Part shown: piece after piece, positions 9,347 through 18,578 of the stretch | Layout of the letters: the number at the start of each line of letters is the position of its first letter | Numbering within the stretch: the stretch's first letter is position 1 | From: Actinoplanes sp. TFC3 | GTDB taxonomy: Bacteria > Actinomycetota > Actinomycetes > Mycobacteriales > Micromonosporaceae | Direction: 5' to 3' | DNA length: 64,000 bases | NCBI RefSeq assembly: GCF_001553785.1 | Contig: NZ_LOJP01000001.1 | Span: 1-64,000 of the forward strand | Translations under genes and position numbers: made by a program | Notes under the pieces: generated by a model | What the model saw: only the letters and a program-made list of their open reading frames with translations | What the model was told of the DNA's origin: nothing | Database searches by the model: none

Positions 9347-10777
9347 TTATGAAATGTGGCCTTGCTCACGGGCCCACCGCAGCAATTCGATCTCGGCCTC
9401 GTCCCGCGGCAGCGGCCCGCGGTCCAGGCGCAGCTCCTTCAGGAAGCGCCACGCCTGGCCCACGATCGGGCCGGGCGGCACGCCGAGCAGCTCCATGATC
9501 GCGTTGCCGTCGAGGTCAGGGCGGACCCGGGCCAGGTCTTCCTCGGCCTCGAGCCGCGCAATCCGCTCTTCGAGCGCGTCGTAGTCAGCCGCCAGCGCAG
9601 CCGCCTTGCGCTTGTTGCGGGTCGTGCAGTCCGAGCGGGTGAGCTTGTGCAGCCGGGACAGCAGGGGACCGGCGTCGGTCACGTAGCGGCGCACCGCCGA
9701 GTCCGTCCACTCGCCGCGGCCGTACCCGTAGAAACGCAGGTGCAAGGCGACCAGCTGGACCACCTCGGTGGTCACGTCCTTGGGGTATTTCATGGCCTTC
9801 ATGCGCTGCTTGGTCAGGCGCGCGCCGACGACCTCGTGGTGATGGAAGCTGACCCGGCCGTCGCGGCCCACCGCCTTGGTGGCCGGCTTGCCGACGTCGT
9901 GCATCAGCGCGGCCATGCGCAGGATTAAGTCGGGGCCGGTGTCGCCTTCGAGGCGAACGGCGTTGGAGACCACGATCAGGGTGTGCTCGTAGACGTCCTT
10001 GTGCTGGGCGTGCTCGTCGATCTCCAGCTTGAGACCGGACAGCTCAGGCAGGAAGCGGTCGGCCAGTCCGGTGTCGACCAGCAGGCGCAGGCCACCGATG
10101 GGGTCGGCGCCGCAGAGCAGCTTGGTGAACTCGTCGCGGATCCGCTCGGCGGTGATCCGGTCCAGGTCGGTGGCCATCGCCTTGATCGCCGTGAGCACCG
10201 TAGGATCCACTGTGAACTGGAGTTTCGCCGCAAACCGGGCGGCCCGCAGCATCCGAAGTGGATCATCGCCGAACGACTCCTCGGGCCGCGACGGCGTACG
10301 AAGGATCTTCTGCGCCAGGTCCTCGAGGCCGCCGTGCGGGTCGGTGAACACGTGCCCCGGCAGGCTGACGGCCATCGCGTTGATCGTGAAGTCGCGGCGG
10401 CGCAGGTCATCGAGCAGGTTGTCGCCGTACTCCACCGTCGGGTTGCGCGTGACGCCGTCGTACGACTCGGCCCGGTAGGTGGTGATCTCGAGCCGCAGCC
10501 CGTTCTTCTGCACGCCGATGGTGCCGAACTCGCGCCCGGTCTCCCAGATCGCGTCGGCCCACCCCTTGACCAGCGCGAGCGTCTGCTCCGGGCGAGCGTC
10601 GGTGCAGAAGTCGAGGTCGTCGCCGAGCCGGCCGAGCAAGGCGTCACGCACCGAGCCGCCGACCAGGTGCAGCTCATGGCCGGCGGCACCGAAACGGCGC
10701 CCCAGCTCGTCGGCGACGGGGGAGACCCGCAACAGCTCCTGGACGGCGTTGCGCTGGGCCGAGTTCAACACAGACAT
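9347..10777 (-). CDS. cca: CCA tRNA nucleotidyltransferase
   Basis: 476 aa, ATG at 10777. The nucleotidyltransferase head shows LVGGSVRDALLGR and the metal-binding DLDF near residues 36-56, then RRDFTINAM and the neck DPLRMLRAARFAAKLQF. A C-terminal HD domain carries MHDVGKP and HHHEVVGA. It adds or repairs the 3' CCA of tRNAs. One tRNA in this window (tRNA-Ala) lacks an encoded CCA and would need it. Orthologue of mycobacterial pcnA, which also stands beside the murJ block. It is divergent from the next gene, with 58 bp between starts. Confidence 0.95.
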   Translation of the reverse strand: MSVLNSAQRNAVQELLRVSPVADELGRRFGAAGHELHLVGGSVRDALLGRLGDDLDFCTDARPEQTLALVKGWADAIWETGREFGTIGVQKNGLRLEITTYRAESYDGVTRNPTVEYGDNLLDDLRRRDFTINAMAVSLPGHVFTDPHGGLEDLAQKILRTPSRPEESFGDDPLRMLRAARFAAKLQFTVDPTVLTAIKAMATDLDRITAERIRDEFTKLLCGADPIGGLRLLVDTGLADRFLPELSGLKLEIDEHAQHKDVYEHTLIVVSNAVRLEGDTGPDLILRMAALMHDVGKPATKAVGRDGRVSFHHHEVVGARLTKQRMKAMKYPKDVTTEVVQLVALHLRFYGYGRGEWTDSAVRRYVTDAGPLLSRLHKLTRSDCTTRNKRKAAALAADYDALEERIARLEAEEDLARVRPDLDGNAIMELLGVPPGPIVGQAWRFLKELRLDRGPLPRDEAEIELLRWAREQGHIS

Positions 10778-10835
10778 GGGACTACCAGGGTATCGGTCGT
10801 GGCAGTCCCCGAGCGCAGCGGGCAGGATAGACGTC

Positions 10836-11726
10836 GTGCCCGTACCCGAGGCGCTGCGACGCCTCAGCGAAGAACCGGATTTTTGGTCCTTGCTGCGGGC
10901 GGAGGGCGGCGCGATCCCCGATCCCGAGCAGGCCGAACTCAGGGTCTCGCTGCCGGTTACCGGCGGCTATGGCCTGGTGCTCGACATCGGCTTGACCACC
11001 GGTGAGCAGGCGCTGGGCCTGCGCGAACCCGCGACGAGCGAGCCGGTGCAGCTGGGCTGGGTCGCGCCGGGCCGCCCGTTTCCGGCCGCGCTGCGCTGGG
11101 ACGAACTCGATCTGTTCGCCCGGGTGATTGCCCTGGAGGATCCCACCCTGCCGCATCCGGGCCTGGTCGTGGCGCTGCTCGGGCCGTTCGCTCCGACCAC
11201 CGCCGAGGATGACGAGGGCACGGTCGAGGCGGTGCGTGAGGCCGCTTACCGATCCTTGCGCCGCGAGGTTCCGCCGCCTGCGCCATCGGGCCCCGAACAG
11301 GCCCCGCTGCCGTTGTTCACGGGCGACACGTGGTGGCCGAAGCCGCCGCAGCCCTCACCGCAAGTGCTCGACGAGGCCGCGATCGCGGCGTACACCTCAC
11401 CCTCCGTGCCGCGCCTGCAGGTCCGTGACAGCTCCCGCTTTCCCCAAGAAGGGCTGTTCGACCTGGTACGGCGGGCATCGCGCCGGCTCTCCCAAGTGCC
11501 TGAGGAGAAGGTGTACGACCAAAGCCGCCCGCTCGCCCGCCAGATCGCCGCCACCGGTGACCTACGCACGGTCAACCACCTGCTCAACGTGCTGACCGAG
11601 GCCGGCTGCGACCATCCGACAGTGCTCGATGCGCTCAGCGAGCCCCTGGTCCCGCTCGAAGCGTGCTGGATGGTCGAGACGCTGGCCGGCGCCGTACCGG
11701 GCACCCTCGTGCGCCGACACGTCTGA
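10836..11726 (+). CDS. Conserved hypothetical protein
   Basis: 296 aa from the GTG at 10836 (AGGA upstream). Not recognised. The N-terminal half looks like an alpha/beta domain (PDFWSLLRAEGGAIPDPEQ, GYGLVLDIGLTTGEQ, WDELDLFARVIAL), followed by a Pro-rich linker and a helical C-terminus ending in ALSEPLVPLEACWMVETLAGA. No membrane segment or signal peptide is seen. It fills the place between cca and murJ that holds a NUDIX gene and a large membrane protein in mycobacteria. It is divergent from cca and 52 bp before murJ, so it may be cotranscribed with murJ. Confidence 0.7.
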   Translation: MPVPEALRRLSEEPDFWSLLRAEGGAIPDPEQAELRVSLPVTGGYGLVLDIGLTTGEQALGLREPATSEPVQLGWVAPGRPFPAALRWDELDLFARVIALEDPTLPHPGLVVALLGPFAPTTAEDDEGTVEAVREAAYRSLRREVPPPAPSGPEQAPLPLFTGDTWWPKPPQPSPQVLDEAAIAAYTSPSVPRLQVRDSSRFPQEGLFDLVRRASRRLSQVPEEKVYDQSRPLARQIAATGDLRTVNHLLNVLTEAGCDHPTVLDALSEPLVPLEACWMVETLAGAVPGTLVRRHV

Positions 11727-11778
11727 AGCACCCGGTAGCTAGGGTGGCGTCTGTGTTGGGGTACCTGGGGAGGTCTTG

Positions 11779-13605
11779 GTGAGCGGCGGCATCTACCGCA
11801 GCGTGAACGCCGTGCCCGGCGACGAGCCGGACCGACCCGATGAGGGCACGTTCTTCGTCGCTGTCGACAGCACCGCCACGCTGCCCACCGCGGCGTCCGA
11901 TCAGCCGTTGCCACCCGAAGTGATTCCGCCCACACCGGCAGGAACCGTGTACGGGCGCCCCGCCGTTGCCGAGGATGTGGAAGAGCAACCCGCGGTCAAG
12001 CGCAGCACGCTCGGCAACAGCGCCGTCATGGCGGCTGGCAGCCTGGTCAGCCGGATCATCGGCTTCGTGCGCAACATGCTCATCGGCATGACGCTGGGCA
12101 AGGCGATCGGCGACCCGTACACCAGCGCCACGTTCCTGCCCAACCAGATCTACGAGCTGCTGCTGGGCGGGGTGCTGACCAGCGTGCTCATCCCGCTGCT
12201 GGTCCGTAAGCGCAAGGCCGAGCCGGACGGCGGGCAGCTTTTCACCCAGCGGCTGCTGACGCTGGCTGTGGTCTCCCTCGGCGCCGCCGCGTTGATCGTG
12301 ACCGTGCTGGCTCCGGTGATCACCGTGATCCAGGCGGACGACAAAGCCGGCCCGGCCTACCGGGACCTGGTCACCTCGCTGTCCTACTGGATCCTGCCGA
12401 TGATCTTCTTCACCGGCCTGTCCGCGCTGATCGGCGCCGTGCTCAACGTCCGCGGTCACTTCGCCGCGCCAATGTGGGCCCCGATCCTCAACAACCTGGT
12501 CGTCATCGCCACCTGCGGCGCCTTCGTGCTGTTCTACGGCACCGCGTCGGGCCTCAAGCCGGGCGACATGTCCCCCGGCGAGATCGCGCTCATCGGTGGC
12601 GGCACCCTGCTGGGCATGATCGTGCAGGCCATCGGCTTGGTGCCGGCGTTGCGCAAGGTCGGCTTCAGCTGGAGCTGGCAGTGGAACCCGCGCGCCCTTG
12701 GCCTCAACGAAGTCGGCCCGCTGGCCGGCTGGATGCTGCTGTGGGTGGCCGCCAACCAGATCGCGGTCTCGGTGCTCGCCCGGATGCTCAGCGGCGTCGG
12801 TGGCGGCGACGAGAACGCCGGCCTGCTCGCGTTCAACAACGTCTTCCTGCTGACGATGATGGCGCACGGCATCATCGGCGTCTCGGTCATGACCGCGTTG
12901 CTGCCCAAGATGAGCGCGGCCGCGGACGAGGGCCGGTTCGCCGACGTGAGCGCCGACCTCAGCCGGGGCATTCGGCTCACCACCACCGCCCTGGCCCCGA
13001 TCTGCGTGATCTACGGAGTGCTCGGCGTACCGATCGCGGTGACGCTCTTCCAGGGTGGTGCGCTCAAGTACGACCAGGCGTTCGCCACCGGCAATGTGCT
13101 GATCATCGCGGCATTCGCCGTCATCCCGCTGTCCATCAGCTACCTTTGCAACTACGCGTTCTACGCGCTGCAGGGCAACAAGACGGTCGCGTTGATCAAC
13201 TTGCCGGTTGTGGCCGTACGGATCGCCGGCTATTTCTTCGTCGCTGAGGTCATGTCCAAGTCGCTGACCGCGGCGGGGATGACGGCGGCCAACGCGGTCT
13301 CGTACCTGTTATCGGCGGTCATCTCGCTCTCCCTGCTGCGCCGCCGGATCGGCCGGCTCAACCTCGGCTCGGTCGGCCGCGCCCTGATCCGGGTGATCAT
13401 TGCCGCCGCGACAGCCGCGGTGGCCGGCCTGCTGGTGGTCAAAATCCTGCCCGGCGGCGACACGCCCGGCCGCATTCCGGCGCTTTTGCAGGTAATTGTC
13501 GGCGGCGGGGTGATCGTTACGAGCTACCTCGTGGCCGCTACGCTGCTGAAGGTCCAGGAAGTCAGTCAGGTCGTCGGCATGGTGCGTCGCAAACTTGGTC
13601 GCTGA
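11779..13605 (+). CDS. murJ: Lipid II flippase MurJ
   Basis: 608 aa from the GTG at 11779, 5 nt after GGGAGG. About 75 hydrophilic residues precede a polytopic core of about 14 membrane helices. The core opens with SLVSRIIGFVRNMLIGMTLG and contains QIYELLLGGVLTSVLIPLL, NAGLLAFNNVFLLTMMAHGIIGVSVMTALLP, all typical of MviN/MurJ. It moves lipid II to the outer membrane face. In mycobacteria the protein is fused to a cytoplasmic pseudokinase; here that domain is a separate gene 176 bp downstream. Confidence 0.95.
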   Translation: MSGGIYRSVNAVPGDEPDRPDEGTFFVAVDSTATLPTAASDQPLPPEVIPPTPAGTVYGRPAVAEDVEEQPAVKRSTLGNSAVMAAGSLVSRIIGFVRNMLIGMTLGKAIGDPYTSATFLPNQIYELLLGGVLTSVLIPLLVRKRKAEPDGGQLFTQRLLTLAVVSLGAAALIVTVLAPVITVIQADDKAGPAYRDLVTSLSYWILPMIFFTGLSALIGAVLNVRGHFAAPMWAPILNNLVVIATCGAFVLFYGTASGLKPGDMSPGEIALIGGGTLLGMIVQAIGLVPALRKVGFSWSWQWNPRALGLNEVGPLAGWMLLWVAANQIAVSVLARMLSGVGGGDENAGLLAFNNVFLLTMMAHGIIGVSVMTALLPKMSAAADEGRFADVSADLSRGIRLTTTALAPICVIYGVLGVPIAVTLFQGGALKYDQAFATGNVLIIAAFAVIPLSISYLCNYAFYALQGNKTVALINLPVVAVRIAGYFFVAEVMSKSLTAAGMTAANAVSYLLSAVISLSLLRRRIGRLNLGSVGRALIRVIIAAATAAVAGLLVVKILPGGDTPGRIPALLQVIVGGGVIVTSYLVAATLLKVQEVSQVVGMVRRKLGR

Positions 13606-13781
13606 TGTGACGCATCTCTTCACTACCTGCGCTGAACAGTTGATTCTTAGTCTCCGAGCGGCCTAAACGGTGCTGGCGGGCGGCCTCGGACGAGTGCCGC
13701 GCCCAGGGATGACCTGTAGGACCTTGGCCCCGTACGGGTAAGGTCGGGGGCGACACGAGCGGACTCACCGAGGGAGGACGG

Positions 13782-15338
13782 GTGACCCAGGTCGGCGAAG
13801 GCCACGAGACCGCGGCCGACGAGGCCGGACCGGTCATGACCTTCGGTGCGCCCACCGTCGGCGAGATCCTGGCCGAGCGGTACCAGCTCGAGGAGCACGT
13901 CAACAACGACAGTGCTGGCCGGCAGGTCTGGCGGGGCATCGATGTCATTCTCCGGCGGCCCGTCGCGGTCGTGCTGCGGCACCCTGGCGGCGACTCCGCC
14001 ACCGAGATGCTGCAGGCGGCGGTCGACGCGAGCCGCGTGATCCACTCCAACCTGGTCGGCGTCTACGACGCGATCGACGAGGGGGAGCGCGCCTACGTGG
14101 TGCGCGAGTGGGTCGACGGCGAGTCCCTGCGCGAGCTGGTGACCCAGGAGGGACCACTCGACCCGCGCCGCGCCACCGCCATCGCCCACGCGCTGGCCGA
14201 CGCGCTGGCCGCAGTGCACGCAACCGGGATGGTGCACGGCAATGTCCATCCCGGAACGACGCTCATCGGCGACGACGGCCGCGTGGTCTTGGCCGACGCC
14301 CGAGCCGACTCCGCCGACAGCGCCGAGATGGACGTCCGCTCGGTTGGCGGCATCCTCTACTACGCGCTGACCGGCCACTGGCCGCACGCCGAGATCGCCG
14401 CGTCCGCCCTGCCCGACGCCACCCGCGACAACACCGGCGCGGTCACCACCCCCCGTCAGGTGCGCGCCGGCGTCCCGGCCTATCTCGACGACCTGACGAT
14501 GGACCTGCTCGACAAGCGCGTTGCCGCCCCGGAAGCCGAGGCCCTGACCGCCGAGCTGTCCCGCCTCGACTCCTCCGCCGACGACGACTACGAAGAAGTC
14601 GGCCCGCTGCGCTTCACCCAGGGCACCTCGGCGGAACCGGTCCGCAGCACCCGCAAAATCGTGATCGGCGTGGCGGCCCTCGCCGTGATCGCCATCCTCG
14701 GCCTGGTCTTCGGCATCCGCGCCATCAGCGACTCCGGGGGCGACCAGAACCCCAGCACCACGCAGGCCAACTCGGCTCCGCAAAACGGTGGTGGCAACGG
14801 CTCGACGCAGGGTTCTGACCCGAACAGCGGGGGCGACACCGCCACTACAGCGCCGAAGAAGATCCCGCTGACGGCCGACATGGTACGCATCGTGGACCCG
14901 CCCGAAGGCAGCCGGCAGGACGGCCCGGAGGCGAAGAACGTCGTGGATAACGACAAGGACACCGTCTGGAAGACCCAGGGCTTCAACGAGGCGAAGTTCT
15001 ACAACAAGCCGGGCATGGGCTTGCTGATCAACCTGGGCGCTCCGCACACGATCTCCGAGGTACGCGTCGAGACGACGTCCCCGGGGATCGGGATGGACAT
15101 CCGGACCGGCACCAGCGACCCGGGCGACAGCTCTTCCGGGGACGCGAAGGTTGCCAAGGACTTCAAGAAGCTCGGCGACGGCGACACCGAGAAGACCGAC
15201 GGCACCAACACGCTCTTCAACGTGTTCGACGCGCAGACCAAGTACCAGTACATCCTGGTGTGGGTCACCGAACTGCCCCTCGACAACGACGGCAAGTACC
15301 GCATGGAGATGTCCAGCGTCGAGGTCTACGGCAACTGA
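13782..15338 (+). CDS. Membrane-anchored Ser/Thr pseudokinase with C-terminal discoidin-like domain
   Basis: 518 aa, GTG at 13782 after GAGGGAGG. Residues about 25-270 follow the protein kinase fold (EILAERYQLEEHVN, YVVREWVDGESLRELV), but the lysine of strand 3 is lost (VAVVLRHPG), HRD is HGN (MVHGNVHPGTTLI) and DFG is DAR (VVLADARAD). One membrane helix lies at about residues 288-310. An Asn/Gly/Ser linker then leads to a beta-rich domain of the F5/8-C type. This matches the MurJ-linked pseudokinase, which binds the FHA protein FhaA when phosphorylated by PknB in mycobacteria. Catalysis is very unlikely. Confidence 0.88.
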   Translation: MTQVGEGHETAADEAGPVMTFGAPTVGEILAERYQLEEHVNNDSAGRQVWRGIDVILRRPVAVVLRHPGGDSATEMLQAAVDASRVIHSNLVGVYDAIDEGERAYVVREWVDGESLRELVTQEGPLDPRRATAIAHALADALAAVHATGMVHGNVHPGTTLIGDDGRVVLADARADSADSAEMDVRSVGGILYYALTGHWPHAEIAASALPDATRDNTGAVTTPRQVRAGVPAYLDDLTMDLLDKRVAAPEAEALTAELSRLDSSADDDYEEVGPLRFTQGTSAEPVRSTRKIVIGVAALAVIAILGLVFGIRAISDSGGDQNPSTTQANSAPQNGGGNGSTQGSDPNSGGDTATTAPKKIPLTADMVRIVDPPEGSRQDGPEAKNVVDNDKDTVWKTQGFNEAKFYNKPGMGLLINLGAPHTISEVRVETTSPGIGMDIRTGTSDPGDSSSGDAKVAKDFKKLGDGDTEKTDGTNTLFNVFDAQTKYQYILVWVTELPLDNDGKYRMEMSSVEVYGN

Positions 15339-15401
15339 TCAGTTGCGTTCCGCGCTGGGCGGGGCGGGACGTAGCTGTATCTGCTCGGCTAGATTGCACG
15401 C

Positions 15402-16079
15402 GTGACCACTGGCGGCGACAGCAGCGGCGCGGGCCCGGAGCCCAGCGACGCCGAGCTGCTGCGGGCACACGTCGACGGCGACACCCAGGCGTTCAACGAG
15501 CTGGTCCGGCGGCATCGGGATCGGCTCTGGGCGGTGGCGCTGCGGACCATCGGGGATCGCGAAGAGGCGGCTGACGCCGTACAGGATGCTCTGCTTTCGG
15601 CTCATCGCGCGGCCGCTCGTTTTCGCGGGGAGTCCGCGGTCACCACGTGGTTGCACCGGATTGTGGTGAATTCCTGCCTTGACCGCATCCGGCGCCGGCA
15701 GGCTCATCCAACCGTGCCCCTGCCCGATGGCAGCCACACCGCCGGTGGTGGTCCGGAACCGGCGGCACCGGTCCAAGACCATGACACCGCTTTGGTGGTA
15801 CGGGCGGCGCTGGCCAATCTTCCCGCTGAGCAGCGAGCCGCGTTGGTCCTGGTGGACGTGCAGGGTTATGCCGTTGTCGAGGCCGCGGAGATTCTCGGGG
15901 TGGCCGAAGGCACCATCAAGAGCCGGTGTGCGCGGGGAAGGGCCCGGCTCGCCCTGGCGTTGAAGCACCTGAAGGACGGCTCGGAGCCCGGGAACCCCAG
16001 CGCGGGCGGGCGCGTCTCATCCGGGTCGAGTGCGACCGGGCCGGTTCCTGGCCCGGGTGACAGAGGGGAACGGCCGTGA
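15402..16079 (+). CDS. sigM: ECF RNA polymerase sigma factor SigM
   Basis: 225 aa, GTG at 15402. Region 2 is seen at NELVRRHRDRLWAVALRTIGDREEAADAVQ and ESAVTTWLHRIVVNSCLDRIRRR; region 4 at LPAEQRAALVLVDVQGYAVVEAAEILGV followed by GTIKSRCARGRARL. A Gly/Ser tail ends the protein. It directs polymerase to envelope/redox stress promoters. The stop overlaps the next start by 4 bp (GTGA), so it is translationally coupled to its probable anti-sigma factor. Position before trxB matches SigM of mycobacteria and Streptomyces. Confidence 0.93.
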   Translation: MTTGGDSSGAGPEPSDAELLRAHVDGDTQAFNELVRRHRDRLWAVALRTIGDREEAADAVQDALLSAHRAAARFRGESAVTTWLHRIVVNSCLDRIRRRQAHPTVPLPDGSHTAGGGPEPAAPVQDHDTALVVRAALANLPAEQRAALVLVDVQGYAVVEAAEILGVAEGTIKSRCARGRARLALALKHLKDGSEPGNPSAGGRVSSGSSATGPVPGPGDRGERP

Positions 16080-16975
16080 CCGGGGCAGAGTTCAGCGGGG
16101 TCGACATCGACCTGCTGGCCGACTTCGTCGGCGGCGCGCTGGACGGCACCCCGGACGAGGTTCTCGTTGCCCGTCGCATTGCCGATGATCCGGCCTGGCA
16201 GGAGGCCTTCGTCGAGCTGTCCGCCGGGTCCGGCGCGGTCTCCACCGCCCTCAAGGCCTGGGGACGCGAGCCCGAGCCGATGCCCGCCGATGTGGCCGAG
16301 CGGGTCGAAGCCGCGCTGGCCGCCCCACCGCCGCCCCGCCTCGTCGCCGTCCCCAACGACCCGCCGGTCACCAGCACCGGCAATCGGCCGGTCAGCAGCG
16401 ACGGTGACCGACCGGTTGTCAGCCGCCGGTCGAAGCGGGTACGCCGGTTGAAGTGGGCTGCTCCGCTCGGTGTGGCGGCCGCAGCTCTGGCGTTCCTCGG
16501 CTTCGGCCCGGACCTCGGTTCGTCGGACTCCTCCGGCGACTCCCTGTCAAGTGCTGCCTCGGTGCCCGAGGCGGCGACGCTGGCGGCCCTGCCCGCGCAG
16601 ACCGAGAGCGGCATCGACTACACCCGGCAGACCCTTGATCAGGCGGTGTCGCGCACGCTGCTCGGCTCCAAGGACGCGCGCGCCTACGGGGAGGGTTCCC
16701 CCGACGTCGCGACCAGCAAGGCGAGCACCACCGAGGGGGCGCTGGGCCGGCTCCGGCTGGTCGAGGCGCTGCATGCCTGCATCGAAGCCATCAACGCCGA
16801 AAGCGGGGCCGCGCCGATCACCGTGCAGACCGTCGATTACGCCCGGTTCCAGGGCTCTCCGGCGCTGATTGTGCACTTCAGCGCGACCTCCGGGGCCTGG
16901 GTCTGGGCGGTGGGACCGGAGTGCGGCACACCCGGGACGGGCAGCGGTGCGCTGGCTTCCGTACAGGTAGGCTGA
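16076..16975 (+). CDS. Putative anti-sigma factor for SigM
   Basis: 299 aa, GTG start overlapping the sigM stop. The N-terminal part ([34 protein letters not shown]) resembles the helical sigma-binding domain of such factors. A single membrane helix ([20 protein letters not shown]) lies near residues 123-142, and an extracytoplasmic domain of about 150 residues follows. No HxxxCxxC zinc motif is seen. The role is inferred mostly from the coupling to sigM and the topology, as for RsmA/Rv3912 in mycobacteria. Confidence 0.8.
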   Translation: MTGAEFSGVDIDLLADFVGGALDGTPDEVLVARRIADDPAWQEAFVELSAGSGAVSTALKAWGREPEPMPADVAERVEAALAAPPPPRLVAVPNDPPVTSTGNRPVSSDGDRPVVSRRSKRVRRLKWAAPLGVAAAALAFLGFGPDLGSSDSSGDSLSSAASVPEAATLAALPAQTESGIDYTRQTLDQAVSRTLLGSKDARAYGEGSPDVATSKASTTEGALGRLRLVEALHACIEAINAESGAAPITVQTVDYARFQGSPALIVHFSATSGAWVWAVGPECGTPGTGSGALASVQVG

Positions 16976-17036
16976 ACGGATATTTCATCGTTGTGAGGCC
17001 GCCCACCTATGCTGCGGCCCACAAGCCGTGCCGCAC

Positions 17037-17064
17037 GGGAATGTTGCTCTTCTACCATGGCGTT
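17037..17064 (+). promoter_or_regulatory. Sigma-R/SigH-type promoter of trxBA
   Basis: GGGAAT at 17037-17042 and CGTT at 17061-17064 with 18 nt between, which fits the thiol-oxidative-stress consensus GGGAAT-N18-(C)GTT known for Streptomyces SigR and mycobacterial SigH. It lies about 50 nt before the trxB start. The motif is seen; control by a SigR orthologue is inferred. Confidence 0.72.
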
Positions 17065-17114
17065 CTAGCGTGCGATGTCGCCGGATCACGGCGAACCAGA
17101 CTGAGGAGTCGGCA

Positions 17115-18074
17115 GTGGACGAGGTCCGCAATCTGATCATCATCGGCTCGGGGCCGTCCGGTTACACCGCGGCGCTGTACGCGGCTCGCGCGAATCTGAA
17201 GCCGCTGGTCATCGAGGGCGTCCAGTCCGGTGGTGCGCTGATGACCACGACCGAGGTCGAGAACTTCCCTGGGCACCGCGACGGGATCATGGGTCCCGAG
17301 CTGATGGACAACATGCGCGCGCAGGCCGAGAAGTTCGGCGCCGAGTTCATTACCGATGACGTCACCCGCGTCGAGCTCGGCGACAAGCCGACCGAGGCCG
17401 GCACCGAAGGCCTCAAGACTGTCTGGGTGGGCGAGAAGGAATACTTCGCCCGCGCGGTGATCCTGTCCACCGGTTCCGCGTGGCGGCCGCTGGGCATCCC
17501 CGGCGAGCAGGAGCTGCTGGGCCACGGCGTCTCGTCGTGTGCCACCTGTGACGGCTTCTTCTTCCGCAACCAGCACATCATCGTGGTCGGCGGTGGCGAC
17601 TCCGCGATGGAAGAGGCCACCTTCCTGACCCGCTTCGCCGAGACCGTGACGATCGTGCACCGCCGCGACTCGTTCCGGGCGAGCAAGGTCATGCAGCTTC
17701 GCGCGCTGAACAACGAGAAGATCAAGGTCGAGTGGGACTCCGCCGTCGAGGAGATCCTCGGCGAGGACGGCAAGGTCTCCGGCGCGCGGATCAAGAACCT
17801 CAAGACCGGCGAGACCAAGGTGCTCGACGTGACCGGCGTGTTCGTCGCGATCGGCCACGACCCGCGCAGCGAGCTCTTCAAGGGCCAGGTCGAGCTGGAC
17901 GATGAGGGCTACGTCAAGGTCGACGCCCCGAGCACCCGCACCAACGTGCCCGGCGTGTTCGCCGCGGGTGACCTGGTCGACCACACCTACCGTCAAGCCA
18001 TCACGGCGTCGGGCACCGGCTGTTCCGCCGCCCTGGACGCCGAGCGCTTCATCGCCTCGTTCGTCGAACTCTAA
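17115..18074 (+). CDS. trxB: Thioredoxin-disulfide reductase
   Basis: 319 aa from the GTG at 17115, with GAGGAG upstream. FAD-binding [20 protein letters not shown] at the N-terminus, redox-active CATC ([11 protein letters not shown]) in the middle, NADPH-binding [15 protein letters not shown], and the terminal [24 protein letters not shown]. It passes electrons from NADPH to thioredoxin in the cytoplasm. Its partner trxA follows 43 bp downstream. A sigma-R-like promoter precedes it. Confidence 0.97.
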   Translation: MDEVRNLIIIGSGPSGYTAALYAARANLKPLVIEGVQSGGALMTTTEVENFPGHRDGIMGPELMDNMRAQAEKFGAEFITDDVTRVELGDKPTEAGTEGLKTVWVGEKEYFARAVILSTGSAWRPLGIPGEQELLGHGVSSCATCDGFFFRNQHIIVVGGGDSAMEEATFLTRFAETVTIVHRRDSFRASKVMQLRALNNEKIKVEWDSAVEEILGEDGKVSGARIKNLKTGETKVLDVTGVFVAIGHDPRSELFKGQVELDDEGYVKVDAPSTRTNVPGVFAAGDLVDHTYRQAITASGTGCSAALDAERFIASFVEL

Positions 18075-18117
18075 AGCTGTAGGAACACCGGCAGAGCAGT
18101 CCAACCAGGAGGTCCTA

Positions 18118-18441
18118 GTGGGAGCAACCAAGGCCGTCACCGACGCCACCTTTACGAGTGACGTGCTGCAGTCCGACAAGGTGGTCCTTGTCGACTTCTG
18201 GGCCGAATGGTGCGCGCCGTGCAAGAAGGTCGACCCGCTGCTCGCCGAGATCGCCAAGGAAATGGGCGACAAGGTGGAGATCGTCAAGCTCAACATCGAT
18301 GAGAACCCGGAGACCGCCCGCGCCTACCGGGTGATGTCCGTGCCGACGCTGACCCTGTTCAAGGGCGGCGAGCCGGTCAACTCCGTGGCCGGCGCCAAGC
18401 CCAAGGGTGCCCTGGTGAACTTCATCGAGTCGGCCCTGTAA
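18118..18441 (+). CDS. trxA: Thioredoxin
   Basis: 107 aa from the GTG at 18118, chosen because AGGAGG lies 6 nt upstream. It has the WCAPC active site (VLVDFWAEWCAPCKKVDPLL) and the cis-proline loop VMSVPTLTLFKGG. Length is normal for thioredoxin. It is cotranscribed with trxB and followed by a strong terminator. Confidence 0.97.
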   Translation: MGATKAVTDATFTSDVLQSDKVVLVDFWAEWCAPCKKVDPLLAEIAKEMGDKVEIVKLNIDENPETARAYRVMSVPTLTLFKGGEPVNSVAGAKPKGALVNFIESAL

Positions 18442-18452
18442 GCAGCTTCACG

Positions 18453-18486
18453 CAACGCCTCGCATCCGCACGGGTGCGAGGCGTTG
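18453..18486 (+). terminator. Rho-independent terminator after trxA
   Basis: Perfect 12-bp stem CAACGCCTCGCA / TGCGAGGCGTTG, 10-nt loop, then TCCTTT. It starts 11 bp after the trxA stop. Confidence 0.9.
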
Positions 18487-18578
18487 TCCTTTGCGGCGCT
18501 AAAGCCGTGCTTCCCACCACGGAGTACGCTCCCGTGAGTTGCCCCTGGTACGTCCCCCTCAGTTCTTAGGAGCCGCGC

